Of a stretch of 64,000 nt of DNA, positions 43,087 to 52,534 are shown piece by piece. Both the position numbers and the translations under genes were made by a program. The notes beneath the pieces were generated by a model. That model was not told where the DNA came from. It worked only from the letters and a program-made list of their open reading frames with translations, and did no database searches. This stretch comes from Natronorubrum tibetense GA33. Its GTDB lineage: Archaea; Halobacteriota; Halobacteria; Halobacteriales; Natrialbaceae. Location: assembly GCF_000383975.1 (NCBI RefSeq), contig NZ_KB913017.1, positions 310,001 to 374,000 on the forward strand. The letters run 5' to 3'. Positions within the stretch are counted from its first letter, which is position 1, and every line of letters begins with the position of its first letter.

Positions 43087-45498
43087 ATGCCAACTGGACT
43101 CAACCGTGATCTCGGGCTGTTTTCCACGATGGCCATCGCGATCGGTGCGATGGTCGGTTCGGGGATCTTCATCCTCCCCGGCGTCGCCTACGTAACCGTC
43201 GATGGACCGGCCGTCGTCGGAGCCTTCCTCGTCGCCGGGATTCTCGTTCTCCCGGCAGCACTCAGCGCTTCTGAGATGGCGACGGCGATGCCGGAAGACG
43301 GGGGGTCGTACGTCTACGTCGAGCGCGGTATGGGGCCGCTGCTCGGGACGATAGCCGGCGTCGGCAACTGGTTCATGCTGTCGTTCAAGGGTGCGCTCGC
43401 ACTGATCGGCGGCGTGCCGTATCTCGTGTTCGTCGCACCGGAACTGGCCAGCTACATTCTCCCGCTGGCGATCGCTCTCGCCGTGTTTTTCACCATCATC
43501 AACGTCGTGAGTACGAGCAGCACCGGAAAGCTGCAGTTCGCCATCGTTGGACTGATGATCCTCGTGATGGGGTATTTCATCGCCGGTGGCGTCTCAAATG
43601 TCGGCTCCGAACGGCTTACCGGCGCATTCGACGTCGGCAGCGGCGGGTTCTTCGTGGCGACCGCGCTCGTGTTCATCTCCTATGCGGGAGTGATCAAGAT
43701 CGCCGCCGTCGCCGAAGAAATCAAGAATCCAGGAACGACGATTCCGCGGGCGATGATCGGCTCGCTGCTGATCACGACGGCGCTGTACGTCATGATCGTC
43801 TACGTCGCGATCGGCGTCGTCGATGTCCAGGCTGCGATCGACGGCGGCCAACTCGAGTCCGACGGCGAAGGACCGATTATGGCGCTGGCCGCGGAGGCGA
43901 CGCTGGGGACGATCGGCGTGACTGCCGTCGTCGTCGCCGCACTACTGGCCCTCGCCTCGACGGCGAACGCCGGGCTCCTGTCGGCGTCTCGCTTCCCGTT
44001 CGCCATGGCGCGGGACGGACTCGCGCCACCCCAGTTCGAGACGATCAGCGCCCGGTACAATACGCCCGTCCTCGCAATCTCACTCTCCGGAGCAATGATC
44101 GTCCTGATGATCACGTTCCTGCCGATCGACCAGGTCGCGAAGTTCGGGAGCGCGTTCCAGATCATCGTGTTTATCCTGGTGAACCTGGCAGTTGTCGGGT
44201 TCCGAGAGGGCGCTGTCGAGGAGTACGATCCCGTGTTCGTGGCCCCGCTATACCCCTGGCTGCAACTGTTCGGGATGGCCAGCGGACTCGCCGTGCTCAC
44301 CCAGGTCGGGACAGTGCCCTTTGCTGGCGCAGTCACCATCGCGGCCGTGTCGATCGTCTACTACTATCTGTACGCTCGCAAGCGTGTCGACCGCGAAGGA
44401 GCAGCCCGTGACGCGGTCCGACGGAACATCGGCGAGTCCGCGCTCGCACGAACTCGCGAAAGCTTCGAGAGCGACGCCGAGTACGACGTCCTCGTGGCGA
44501 CCACGGAAACGACATCTGTAGAGGCGAAACGGGACATGCTCCGGATGGCGACGGATCTGGGTCGGGTTCGGTCGACCGTCGTCTCGGTCGTCGATTTTCT
44601 CGACGTCCCCCACCGAGTCTTCAGCGAGAGTCACCCCGCTGTGATCGACCGAGAGGCTCCCGAGTGGGTCCCATCGGATCCCGAGAACGCACCATCGTGG
44701 CTCCCTGAGCACGCGATCGATCCGCCGACCCGTACCTCCGGCGGCGTCGATCTCGAGCCGTCCGAGACGGCCACCACTGGGACCGATTCCGCGTCATCTG
44801 GGACGAAGACCACCGGAACTGATTCCGCGGCATCCGAGGCGGACACGGTCAGCACGGACCCCGAAACCAATATCGAGTACCGCGAGATCGATAGCGAAGA
44901 CCACAAACGCGCAATCGTCGACTTTGCTACCTACGAGGGCTACGATCTCATCGTGCTCGAGCGAGCGGTTGCGGAGTTTCACAGTCGGCTGTTCGGCAGC
45001 GACGTTGAGTGGATCCTCGAGAACGCCCCGTGTGATGTCATGCTGGTCGAAGACTGTGGTTTCGACGGTGCCGACGAGATCGCAGTCGTCGCCAATCGCG
45101 GCGCTTTCGATCCGCTGAAACTCCTCATCGCCGACGCGATCGCCGAGGAGACCGGCGCGGAGATCAATCTCCTACAGGCAATCCCGGCAGCGCCGCCGGA
45201 GACACAGCGTCGGACGATCGAGGACTACCACAACGAACTGATCTCGATCTGTACCGTCCCGGCCCGGTCGACGATCGTCGAGGCCGACGACGAGATTCGG
45301 GGACTGGCCCGGTTCGCCGAATCGGCCGATCTGCTCGTTACTGGCGTCGATCGAACCGGTATCAGCGGACGACTGCTCGGTCGCCCGGGGAACCGACTGG
45401 TCGACTCCGTCGACTGCACCGCGGTGATGGTCCAGACTCGAGAGGGCCGAAAAGATGGGGTCCTCAAACGGCTGGTGATGGATCACCTGTTCGGCTAG
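43087..45498 (+). CDS. APC-family amino-acid permease with C-terminal universal stress domains
   Basis: An 803-residue protein. Residues 1-440 form an APC transporter with 12 or so helices; helix 1 has the substrate motif AIGAMVGSGIFILPGV. The cytoplasmic part, from about 455, holds two USP-like domains; the first is interrupted by a Thr/Ser/Asp-rich spacer at about 555-600, and the second ends with ADLLVTGVDRTGISGRLLGRPGNRLVDSVDCTAVMVQ. Such permease-USP fusions are common in haloarchaea and suggest nucleotide-responsive uptake. ATG 43087 is chosen; a GTG at 43072 in the same frame overlaps a GGAGG, so that start is less likely. Confidence 0.92.
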   Translation: MPTGLNRDLGLFSTMAIAIGAMVGSGIFILPGVAYVTVDGPAVVGAFLVAGILVLPAALSASEMATAMPEDGGSYVYVERGMGPLLGTIAGVGNWFMLSFKGALALIGGVPYLVFVAPELASYILPLAIALAVFFTIINVVSTSSTGKLQFAIVGLMILVMGYFIAGGVSNVGSERLTGAFDVGSGGFFVATALVFISYAGVIKIAAVAEEIKNPGTTIPRAMIGSLLITTALYVMIVYVAIGVVDVQAAIDGGQLESDGEGPIMALAAEATLGTIGVTAVVVAALLALASTANAGLLSASRFPFAMARDGLAPPQFETISARYNTPVLAISLSGAMIVLMITFLPIDQVAKFGSAFQIIVFILVNLAVVGFREGAVEEYDPVFVAPLYPWLQLFGMASGLAVLTQVGTVPFAGAVTIAAVSIVYYYLYARKRVDREGAARDAVRRNIGESALARTRESFESDAEYDVLVATTETTSVEAKRDMLRMATDLGRVRSTVVSVVDFLDVPHRVFSESHPAVIDREAPEWVPSDPENAPSWLPEHAIDPPTRTSGGVDLEPSETATTGTDSASSGTKTTGTDSAASEADTVSTDPETNIEYREIDSEDHKRAIVDFATYEGYDLIVLERAVAEFHSRLFGSDVEWILENAPCDVMLVEDCGFDGADEIAVVANRGAFDPLKLLIADAIAEETGAEINLLQAIPAAPPETQRRTIEDYHNELISICTVPARSTIVEADDEIRGLARFAESADLLVTGVDRTGISGRLLGRPGNRLVDSVDCTAVMVQTREGRKDGVLKRLVMDHLFG

Positions 45499-45557
45499 GT
45501 GATGCCACTGGTACGCCGTCGCCCGCCTCACACCTCTCCAACAGCGCCCTCTATCGG

Positions 45558-46310
45558 CTACGCGACCGACCGAACGTCCGCCGGTGCGACGATCTCCATC
45601 GGTAGGTCGTAGCGATCGGTTGGCGGGTCACACGGCAACGAAACCGTCTCGCCGCGGGCCGTCACGGCGAGGACGAACGCGTCGAGCAGATCGTCCCGAT
45701 TCCCCGCTCGGAGCCGACGGGCGTGGACCGGCCGGTCGTCGATGTACTCGCGCTCAAACGATTCGAGGTCGAGCGCGTCATCAACTCTCGCCTCGAGCAA
45801 CTCGCGTCGACGCTCGAGACCCTCCTCGGTTGCCTTCCCCGGGAGCCCCGACTCGCCGGCGAGCGCGGCGAAACACACCTCGGGATGAGATTCTCGAACG
45901 GTCTCTCGAGGGTCCTCGAGTTCGCGGAGCAAGCCGTCGACTTCCCGGATCGCCGGGCAGATGTGGTAGGCCTGCGTGGAGATGCGATTCCCGGTCGCCG
46001 CCTCGTTCCTGTCGCCCGCCGTCTCGTACTCATCTTCGTAGACGGCGTCACGAACAGGGGTGTAGAAGACGCTGCTTCGGCTCTCGCCGAGTACCAGTCG
46101 GGCGGCCTCGTCACACTGTCGTCGAGTCTCCTCGGCCAGCCCGATCGGGATATCCACGAGGATCCGCTCGGCGAGACGGTTCGCCCGCCACGCGTTCAGG
46201 ATCGATGGATAGAACGCAGCGGTGAACTGGTGCTCTCCCTCACAGTCGTCGTCGACGATCACGGCAATCCAGCCGGAACCGCCCCAGTCGAGTCCCACGT
46301 ATCGGCTCAT
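45558..46310 (-). CDS. DUF429 family protein (predicted RNase H-like nuclease)
   Basis: A 250-residue protein. MSRYVGLDWGGSGWIAVIV at the start carries the RNase H-fold first strand with Asp8; later ILVDIPIGLAE, HPEVCFAALAG and DDLLDAFVLAVTAR match the DUF429 pattern, the last holding the C-terminal acidic residues. The family is predicted to be a nuclease with no proven substrate. It lies between the permease gene and the ribosomal operon, minus strand, and is not obviously linked with either. Confidence 0.88.
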   Translation of the reverse strand: MSRYVGLDWGGSGWIAVIVDDDCEGEHQFTAAFYPSILNAWRANRLAERILVDIPIGLAEETRRQCDEAARLVLGESRSSVFYTPVRDAVYEDEYETAGDRNEAATGNRISTQAYHICPAIREVDGLLRELEDPRETVRESHPEVCFAALAGESGLPGKATEEGLERRRELLEARVDDALDLESFEREYIDDRPVHARRLRAGNRDDLLDAFVLAVTARGETVSLPCDPPTDRYDLPMEIVAPADVRSVA

Positions 46311-46410
46311 ACCGGAGACTCGAACGGCCGGCCGTTAGGTTTTGGCAACGGCGTTGTCCTCCGGGACAGAGCGGGCGGAACGGCGCAGTCGCTGTTCGAA
46401 CACTGCGACC

Positions 46411-46420
46411 AAGAAAAATC
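46411..46420 (-). terminator. T-rich terminator of the L1-L10-L12 operon
   Basis: The minus strand reads GATTTTTCTT about 30 bases after the rpl12 stop. Archaeal termination commonly occurs at such U-runs. Confidence 0.45.
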
Positions 46421-46449
46421 GGGATCGGTCGAAATCGTCGCGTCGCGAC

Positions 46450-46794
46450 TTAGCCGAAGAGTTCGCCGAGGCCCTCGCCGCCGGCGTCGTCGTCCTCGTC
46501 CTCGTCGTCGTCCGTCGTGTCCGGGACGTCGCTGGTCTCTTCGACCTCTTCGTCCTCGTCGTCGCCTGCGGCCTCACCGGCTGCGGCGCCGCCTGCGGCG
46601 GCTCCGGCAGCGGGTGCGACGGCAGCCTCGGAGACTGCCTCGTCGATGTCGACGTCCTCGAGTGCGGCGACGAGCGCCTTGACTCGGGATTCTTCGACGT
46701 CGACGCCGGCAGCGTCGAGTACGTTCGTCAGGTTGTCTTCGTTGAGCTCTTCGTCCGCTTCGTTCAGGATGAGTGCAGCGTAAACGTATTCCAT
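46450..46794 (-). CDS. rpl12: 50S ribosomal protein L12/P1
   Basis: A 114-residue archaeal stalk protein. [35 protein letters not shown] is the dimerisation domain that binds L10; an Ala/Gly hinge (about 60-85) follows, then the acidic tail ending in [10 protein letters not shown], which recruits translation GTPases. The tail motif recurs at the end of L10. It is the last gene of the L1-L10-L12 operon, 21 bases after rpl10. Confidence 0.97.
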   Translation of the reverse strand: MEYVYAALILNEADEELNEDNLTNVLDAAGVDVEESRVKALVAALEDVDIDEAVSEAAVAPAAGAAAGGAAAGEAAGDDEDEEVEETSDVPDTTDDDEDEDDDAGGEGLGELFG

Positions 46795-46815
46795 TGTTGT
46801 ATCCTCCAGTTGTGA

Positions 46816-47862
46816 TTAGCCGAACATTGCGCCGAGTCCTTCGCCGCCGCCAGCGTCATCGTCGTCATCGTCATCGTCGTCTTCGGCGGCGTCGGCCTCA
46901 GCATCAGTGTCTTCGTCTGCCGATTCGTCGTCGCCGTCCTCAGCGTCCGCTGCCGGCTCGGCGGCGGGCGCTTCGACACCCTGCAGCTCCTCGGGCAGGG
47001 CGTCCTCGTCGTCGATCTGGGCCGCGAGCGCACGCAGCTGTGCGTCGGCCTTGGAGACGAGGTCGGGCATCAGGTCTTCGTCCTCGATCGCGGCGTGCAG
47101 GCCGAGGCTCTTGGCCTCGCCCGTCGCCTTCGAGATGAGCGTCGGTGCGGTTGCCTCGGTCGGGTAGCTCGCGTTGATCGAGAGGTTCCGAGCGCGAGCG
47201 GCGGCCGTCGCCACGTCGCTCTCGTAGGCCTCGACGTCGATGTCGAGGTCCTCGGGGTCGAACAGCACGCCGTCGGCGACGACGGCGCGAAGGTCAAGAC
47301 CGACCTCCTTGGGCTCGATCCCGAGTTCGTTGAGGACGTTCGAGAGGTCCGCGGAGACTTCTTCGCCGGCCTCTAAGACCGTCGAGTCCTCCATGACCTG
47401 AATCGAACCGTCCTCGATGCGCGCGTTCGCGCCGATGCTCTGTAGCTCGCCGACGAACGGACCCGGATCGACACCGGTGTCGCCCTCGGGGACGACGATG
47501 TCGTTCGGGGCGACCTCTCCCTCGTTAATCGGTGCCGGCGTCTTCGACGCCTCGAGCTCCTTGTAGAGGGTAAATGGGTTGTCGTTCGTGCCGACGAGAC
47601 CGACCTGTCCCTCGATGTGAGAGACGAGTTCGTCGAGTCCGGCGTCTTCCAGCGCGTGGACCTGCAGCGTGTTGCGGCTGACGCGCAACTCGGCGGTGCC
47701 GTGCAGGTCGCGACGCATGTCCTGGAGCTGTTTGCTCGGAATGCCGGTGATACCGACGATGCCGACGCTCTCGTAGCTCTCGATGAGTTCGGCGAGGTCG
47801 TCGACCTCTTCTTTCTTCCACTGTGGAAGGTTCTCGGTCTTGCGTTCAGCCTGTGCGCTCAT
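46816..47862 (-). CDS. rpl10: 50S ribosomal protein L10/P0
   Basis: A 348-residue P0-type stalk base. The N-terminal domain ([42 protein letters not shown]) binds 23S rRNA; helices at about 220-290 bind L12 dimers; the acidic end [11 protein letters not shown] matches that of L12. It starts one base after the rpl1 stop and is co-transcribed. Confidence 0.97.
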   Translation of the reverse strand: MSAQAERKTENLPQWKKEEVDDLAELIESYESVGIVGITGIPSKQLQDMRRDLHGTAELRVSRNTLQVHALEDAGLDELVSHIEGQVGLVGTNDNPFTLYKELEASKTPAPINEGEVAPNDIVVPEGDTGVDPGPFVGELQSIGANARIEDGSIQVMEDSTVLEAGEEVSADLSNVLNELGIEPKEVGLDLRAVVADGVLFDPEDLDIDVEAYESDVATAAARARNLSINASYPTEATAPTLISKATGEAKSLGLHAAIEDEDLMPDLVSKADAQLRALAAQIDDEDALPEELQGVEAPAAEPAADAEDGDDESADEDTDAEADAAEDDDDDDDDDAGGGEGLGAMFG

Positions 47863-47863
47863 G

Positions 47864-48496
47864 TTAGACTACCTCCTGAGACGGTCCCATCGTCGTCTTT
47901 ACGTAGACGCCATCGATGTTCTGTGGACCTTTCTCGAGGTCGGCGTGCAGGCGTCGCAGGATGACGTCGATGTTGTCCGCGATGTCTTCGGCATCCATGT
48001 CCTCGGCCCCGACGAGCGTGTGGAACGTTCGTCGGTCCCGGGAGCGAAGCTGCACGGTGTTCTTGAGTCTGTTGACGGTCTCGACGACGTCGTCGTCGGG
48101 GCCGAGCGGGTCCGGCATCTTCCCTCGGGGACCGAGAATGGTACCCAGGTACCGGGCGATATCTTGCATCATCGCCTCTTCGGCGATGAAGAAGTCCGTC
48201 TCGTCCGCCATATCTTTGGCTTCGTCGTCGTCCAGATCGGCCACGTCGTCCTCCGAGAGAACCTCGTCCGCTGCCTCTTCGGCGCGGACAGCGGTTTCCC
48301 CCTCGGCGATAACGACGATACGGGTTTCCTGGCCGGTTCCGGACGGCAGGACGATAGACTCGTCAACTCGATTCGACGGTTCGTTTAGGTCGAGATCGCG
48401 CAGATTGATCGCGAGGTCAACCGTCTCGGTAAAGTTCCGATCGGGTGCCTCGTCGAGTGCGCGCGCGACTGCTGTTTCTATATCCGAATCTGCCAT
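47864..48496 (-). CDS. rpl1: 50S ribosomal protein L1
   Basis: A 210-residue L1, first gene of the operon. [25 protein letters not shown] and the domain II stretch [16 protein letters not shown] are diagnostic. L1 forms the stalk at the E site and in archaea represses its own operon by binding an rRNA-like structure in its mRNA. The strong GGAGGTG six bases before the ATG and the structured leader fit that control. L11 lies 7 kb away on the same strand, separated by the plus-strand gene set. Confidence 0.97.
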   Translation of the reverse strand: MADSDIETAVARALDEAPDRNFTETVDLAINLRDLDLNEPSNRVDESIVLPSGTGQETRIVVIAEGETAVRAEEAADEVLSEDDVADLDDDEAKDMADETDFFIAEEAMMQDIARYLGTILGPRGKMPDPLGPDDDVVETVNRLKNTVQLRSRDRRTFHTLVGAEDMDAEDIADNIDVILRRLHADLEKGPQNIDGVYVKTTMGPSQEVV

Positions 48497-48590
48497 CGTT
48501 CACCTCCGTAGTACGCAGGAGTGCTCCTACGGGTCAGTGAAACAGGCAATGCCTGTCTCCCTTGAACGAAATGCCATGGCAAACTTAAAC
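48497..48590 (-). promoter_or_regulatory. Promoter and structured leader of the L1 operon (probable L1 autoregulatory site)
   Basis: On the minus strand GTTTAAGT at 48583-48590 is a TATA box; transcription would begin near 48560, giving a leader of about 64 bases. The leader holds the hairpin ACAGGC-ATT-GCCTGT (48542-48556) and a second stem, GTAGGAG-CA-CTCCTGC, at 48516-48531, then GGAGGTG before the ATG. Halophilic and methanogenic L1 operons are known to be controlled by L1 binding to an rRNA-like motif of this kind. Unlike most genes here, this one is not leaderless. Confidence 0.65.
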
Positions 48591-48719
48591 CCGTCGAACT
48601 GGCTTCCGTACGCTCCGCCACGGCCGTCGGAACGGACCGCACCTCGAGTTCTTTTCGCGGCCAAAATCAATTACCATTGATCGAAAACACTATTGGAGAT
48701 GAGAGTATACCGTTCGTAC

Positions 48720-49325
48720 ATGGGGCCAGTAGGTTTATATGGTGTCAATGGGGCGGTACTTGAGTCAATCGGCCGTTTCGCCACGGTCGATATCGGACTC
48801 GAGACGTATCAGGCGCTGAGCGCACTGGAGCGGGCGGGGGTTCACTTCGGTGTAACGCTCGTTGTCGCGATGGTTGCCCTCGGATTGCTCCAGAGCTTCG
48901 GCCCGCAAACGGTGACGAAGTGCCGTCGGAGTCCGGTGATCTCGATCTGTATCGGCGCGCCGAGCCTCCTGGTTATCAGCGCCGTCGTGAGCACAGGCTA
49001 TCTGATCATCGGAACGAGTCTCGGGACGTTCTTCGGTATCGTGTTGGTCGCCGTCGGTCTGACGACTGTCCCCGTACTGGCAATCGCCGGCTTCGTCGCA
49101 ATTGGCCAGTCGATTGCCGCGCGGTTCGGTTGGGACCAGCTGTGGATCGGCGTCGTCGTCGGGAGCCTACTCAGCGGCTTGGTCGGTCTCTCCATGCTCG
49201 CCACCGTCGCTGCGATCCTTTTCGCCGGCTCGCTCGGAACCGGTAGCGCCATCCGCGTCATGCGAGGCGCCGGTGGCTCGACCCACCCCAGCGAGCGAAC
49301 CGTCCCGCCCGCGAACAAGATCTAG
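48720..49325 (+). CDS. Membrane protein of unknown function
   Basis: A 201-residue protein with four predicted helices (FGVTLVVAMVALGLLQSFG; PVISICIGAPSLLVISAVVSTGYLIIG; FFGIVLVAVGLTTVPVLAIAGFVAIG; LWIGVVVGSLLSGLVGLSMLATVAAILFAG), apparently a two-by-two arrangement. The exact start is uncertain: an ATG at 48699 and a TTG at 48693 are in frame. ATG 48720 is favoured because CGAAAACACTATT lies about 26-38 bases before it. No family is recognised. Confidence 0.65.
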   Translation: MGPVGLYGVNGAVLESIGRFATVDIGLETYQALSALERAGVHFGVTLVVAMVALGLLQSFGPQTVTKCRRSPVISICIGAPSLLVISAVVSTGYLIIGTSLGTFFGIVLVAVGLTTVPVLAIAGFVAIGQSIAARFGWDQLWIGVVVGSLLSGLVGLSMLATVAAILFAGSLGTGSAIRVMRGAGGSTHPSERTVPPANKI

Positions 49326-49404
49326 GCTCTCCGCCCCGGTTAGGCACACGATACTCGAGCGATTCGGCGCAAGGCGTTTTTCGACGCAGATAGAGACCGA
49401 GCGT

Positions 49405-49770
49405 ATGGCACCCAGCGGCCGATCCGCTCTCGAGTCAGTCTCGACGCTCCACTGGGTTGCCATCGCGTTAGCGCTCGTGACCGCCGCCGTCCACCTGGTG
49501 CTCGGAATCGGATTTCTCCCCCATCGGATGGGCGTTGCCTTCCTCGTCGCGACCGCCGGCTTCGTGCTCGGGGTCGCACTCGTCCTCCTGGACTACCGCC
49601 GGCGGCTCGTCTACCTCCTCGGAATCCCCTTTACCGCCGGGCAGGTGATCCTCTGGTACACCGTCAACCAGCCAGCCGGTCCCGGCGATCTCACGGCCGC
49701 AGGCGTCGTCGACAAAGTCGCACAGCTCCTACTGATCGTCGTCCTGGTGGTGCTCTACCGCCGTGAGTGA
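49405..49770 (+). CDS. Small four-helix membrane protein (DUF7475-like)
   Basis: A 121-residue membrane protein with four helices: LHWVAIALALVTAAVHLVLG, GVAFLVATAGFVLGVALVLL, LVYLLGIPFTAGQVILWYTV and VDKVAQLLLIVVLVVLYRRE. It resembles small conserved haloarchaeal membrane proteins without assigned role. It ends three bases before the CDP-alcohol phosphatidyltransferase gene, so the two are probably one transcript. Confidence 0.75.
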   Translation: MAPSGRSALESVSTLHWVAIALALVTAAVHLVLGIGFLPHRMGVAFLVATAGFVLGVALVLLDYRRRLVYLLGIPFTAGQVILWYTVNQPAGPGDLTAAGVVDKVAQLLLIVVLVVLYRRE

Positions 49771-49773
49771 TCG

Positions 49774-50532
49774 ATGACTGACGACTCGACGCTGGCCGTC
49801 CGACGACGAACGCTCCCGCAGTGGGGTCACGTCACCGCCGGCAATGCGGCGATGATCTGCCTCGCGCTCGTCGCACTCCAGATCGGATGGCCCGCCGGCC
49901 CGTCCGCCGGTTTTCTGGCCGCAGTCGGTCTGGTGGTGGGCCTCGAGTCGGCGCTCTTCTGCGTCGTCGTCGGCGAGCGCGGACGCCACCCCGTCACGCT
50001 CGCGACGTGGGTGACGGTAACTCGAGGCGCGGCCGTCGCAGTGCTCGCCGGCTTCGTGGTCGCGGGATCGCCAGCCGAAACGGGGATCGTTTCGTGGGTG
50101 CCTGCCGCGCTGTTCGCCCTCGCAGCGGCACTGGACGCGGTCGACGGGGCGCTCGCCCGGGCGACCGACAGCGTCACCGATATCGGAGCGCGCCTCGATA
50201 TCGAGATCGACGCGCTCGTCGTGCTCGTGGGGACGGTCGTCGCCGTCGTCGACGGCACACTCCCGCCCGTCTTCCTCGCCGTCGGCGCTGCGCGGTACCT
50301 GTTCGTCGTCGGCCGGTGGTGGCGAACTCGCCGCGGCCGCCCCGTCTCCGACCTCCCGCCGAATCGATTTCGTCGGCTCCTCGGGGCGCTCGCGATGCTC
50401 GCGATCTGGCTCGCATTGGTACCGGTCCTCGAGAACACCGTTACGCGTGCGTTCGCCGTGGTCGTACTGGTTCCGTTTCTAGCGAACTTCTGCTGGGACT
50501 GGCTCGCCGTGTCCGGACGTCTCGAGCCGTAG
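49774..50532 (+). CDS. CDP-alcohol phosphatidyltransferase family protein
   Basis: A 252-residue membrane enzyme with about six helices. The CDP-alcohol motif is exact: Asp121-x2-Asp124-Gly-x2-Ala128-Arg129-x8-Gly138-x3-Asp142-x3-Asp146. These enzymes move a phosphoalcohol between a CDP-activated donor and an acceptor alcohol; archaeal members build archaetidyl-lipids or soluble inositol phosphates. The neighbours on the same strand (dehydrogenase, PTPS-like, glycosyltransferase, methyltransferase) suggest a specialised lipid or small molecule rather than housekeeping phospholipid. The archaetidylserine synthase lies elsewhere, at 60173. Confidence 0.9.
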   Translation: MTDDSTLAVRRRTLPQWGHVTAGNAAMICLALVALQIGWPAGPSAGFLAAVGLVVGLESALFCVVVGERGRHPVTLATWVTVTRGAAVAVLAGFVVAGSPAETGIVSWVPAALFALAAALDAVDGALARATDSVTDIGARLDIEIDALVVLVGTVVAVVDGTLPPVFLAVGAARYLFVVGRWWRTRRGRPVSDLPPNRFRRLLGALAMLAIWLALVPVLENTVTRAFAVVVLVPFLANFCWDWLAVSGRLEP

Positions 50533-50672
50533 CCGTCCGAAAGGGGGTGTCGAAACGCTCTCTTACACCGGTCGGTCGTCCGACCGGGACGGTTCGTCTC
50601 GGGCGTACGGATACCATACTCACGCTGTCGGTACAAACGACCAAGTGTCGGCCCGTGGAACGTCGCGCCAGC

Positions 50673-51728
50673 GTGACCGACCCCGACACACCCCGCGTGC
50701 ATCCGGAGGCCGACTCGAGGGTGCGCTCACTCTATTTCACTGGTCCGAGAACCGTCGACGTCAGGTCCCGTCCTCTCCCGGATCCCGGCCCCGAAGAGGT
50801 CCGCGTTCGGACCATCGCGTCGGCGATCAGTGCAGGCACGGAGGGGCTGCTCTACCGCGGTGAGGCCCCGACTGAGCTGCCGGCCGACGAGGAACTCGAG
50901 GCACTCGACGGCGATTTCTCCTTTCCCCTCCGGTACGGCTACGCCGCGGTTGGCGAGGTCGCCGCCGTCGGCGCGAGCGTTTCGGCGGAGTGGCTCGGCC
51001 GGACCGTCTTCGCGTACAACGCTCACGAAAGCCGTTTTCTCGCCGACCCCGAGACGCTCCTTCCGGTCCCAGACGGCATCTCGCCGCGGGAAGCGACGCT
51101 CTTTGCGAACCTCGAGACGGCCGTCACCTTCCTGCTCGACGGTGCTCCGCTCTTCGGCGAGCGGGCCGCCGTCTTCGGACAGGGAACCGTCGGCCTGTTG
51201 ACGACGGCCCTGCTCGCTCGCACACCGCTCGAGGCGCTCGTGGCGGTCGAACCCGACGAGAAGCGGCGGCGGTGTGCCGAGCGGTTCGGCGCGGATCACG
51301 CGGTCGATCCGGCGGCGGACGAGTTCCCCGACGCGTTTCGGGAGGTCACCGGCGACCGAGCGGACCTGACCTACGAACTCTCGGGCGATCCCGACGCCCT
51401 GGACGACGCCATCGCGACGACGGGCTTCGACGGGCGCGTGATCGTCGGTTCGTGGTACGGGACGAAGCCAGCGACGCTCGATCTCGGCGGCCGCTTTCAC
51501 CGCGACCGCATCGAGATCCGGAGCAGTCAGGTGAGCACAATCGATCCGCGCCTCTCCGGGCGGTGGTCCCGCCAACGGCGCCACGAGCTCACCTGGGAGT
51601 GGCTGGAGCGACTCGAGGTCTCCGAACTCCTCACGCACGACGTGCCGCTCGAGGACGCTGCGGAGGCGTACGAACTGCTTGAAAAGCGTCCCGACGACGC
51701 GATACAGGTGCTGTTGACCTACGAGTAG
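50673..51728 (+). CDS. Zinc-type alcohol dehydrogenase-like oxidoreductase (BchC-like MDR)
   Basis: A 351-residue medium-chain dehydrogenase. ISAGTEGLLYRG with the SAGTE motif and RYGYAAVGEVAAVG mark the BchC-like subgroup; the nucleotide-binding stretch is AAVFGQGTVGLLTTALLA. The usual structural-zinc cysteine cluster is absent, as in other members of this subgroup. Start is uncertain: GTG 50673 (chosen) and GTG 50655 are both in frame, and there is no ATG nearby. It would oxidise or reduce a polyol or hydroxy side chain using NAD(P). It belongs to the plus-strand set with the PTPS-like, glycosyltransferase and methyltransferase genes. Confidence 0.85.
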   Translation: MTDPDTPRVHPEADSRVRSLYFTGPRTVDVRSRPLPDPGPEEVRVRTIASAISAGTEGLLYRGEAPTELPADEELEALDGDFSFPLRYGYAAVGEVAAVGASVSAEWLGRTVFAYNAHESRFLADPETLLPVPDGISPREATLFANLETAVTFLLDGAPLFGERAAVFGQGTVGLLTTALLARTPLEALVAVEPDEKRRRCAERFGADHAVDPAADEFPDAFREVTGDRADLTYELSGDPDALDDAIATTGFDGRVIVGSWYGTKPATLDLGGRFHRDRIEIRSSQVSTIDPRLSGRWSRQRRHELTWEWLERLEVSELLTHDVPLEDAAEAYELLEKRPDDAIQVLLTYE

Positions 51729-51786
51729 CCGCGTTCGAAGTCGAGTCACCCCCAGTCGTTACTATGCTGGGCCGACTACACGTCAC

Positions 51787-52446
51787 ATGGCTATCATCGC
51801 CGAGATTTCGATTCAGGCCGACGAGTTTCTCTTGGGACAAATCATCGCCGAGTATCCCGGCCTGTCGGTCGAAATCGAGCGCGTCGTCCCAGCCGACAAG
51901 CGAGTGATGCCGTACATCTGGGGGTACGGAACCGATCTGAAGGAGTTCGAGGTCGCGATGGACGAGAGCCCGAACGTCAAATCGATCACCGTACTCGACG
52001 AGTACGACGACCGGGCGCTGTACAAGATCGAGTGGGAGGATCCGGCCGAACAGCTGATCGCCGGCATCACGGAAACTGATGCGACGATTCTCGAGGCCCA
52101 CAGCGACGACGAGTGGCTGTTCCGGATCCGATTCGAAGATCACTCCGGGCTCGCCCAGTTCAACGAGTACTGCCGAAAGAACGACATCAACTACCAGCTC
52201 ACCCGCGTCTCCTCGATGGGGGACGTGAACTCGAACGAGACGGACTTCGGTCTCACCGACGCGCAGTACGAAGCGCTCTCGCTCGCCGTCGAACGCGGCT
52301 ATTTCAAAGTCCCTCGAGACGTCGAGTACAACGAACTCGCCGCCGAGCTTGATCTCTCGGTGCAGGCGCTCTCCGAGCGGATTCGCCGCGGCGCGGACAA
52401 AGTCCTCCACGACGCGTTGAACCGCCCCAATTCACGAAACCAATAA
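51787..52446 (+). CDS. HTH_10-family transcriptional regulator
   Basis: A 219-residue haloarchaeal regulator of the bacterio-opsin-activator-like group. The N-terminal 150 residues form the usual alpha/beta sensory domain (FLLGQIIAEYPGLSVEIERVVP; WLFRIRFEDHSGLAQFNEYCRKNDI). The C-terminal HTH_10 is LTDAQYEALSLAVERGYFKVPRDVEYNELAAELDLSVQALSERIRRGADKVL. Only one cysteine is present, unlike the regulator at 26542. It is placed between the dehydrogenase and the PTPS-like genes and may control this gene set. Confidence 0.88.
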   Translation: MAIIAEISIQADEFLLGQIIAEYPGLSVEIERVVPADKRVMPYIWGYGTDLKEFEVAMDESPNVKSITVLDEYDDRALYKIEWEDPAEQLIAGITETDATILEAHSDDEWLFRIRFEDHSGLAQFNEYCRKNDINYQLTRVSSMGDVNSNETDFGLTDAQYEALSLAVERGYFKVPRDVEYNELAAELDLSVQALSERIRRGADKVLHDALNRPNSRNQ

Positions 52447-52534
52447 CACTGACAGTCAGGAACCCCTGAGTACTACATAAAGGGCATGAGCAGTCATGAG
52501 TTCATGCTTTGGTAGTCATACTCTAGTCTCTGCT

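Noticed and set aside
48731-48741. A good TATA-like GTTTATATGG inside the membrane protein gene
   Set aside because: No start codon in any useful frame follows at the right distance, so it is probably not a promoter.
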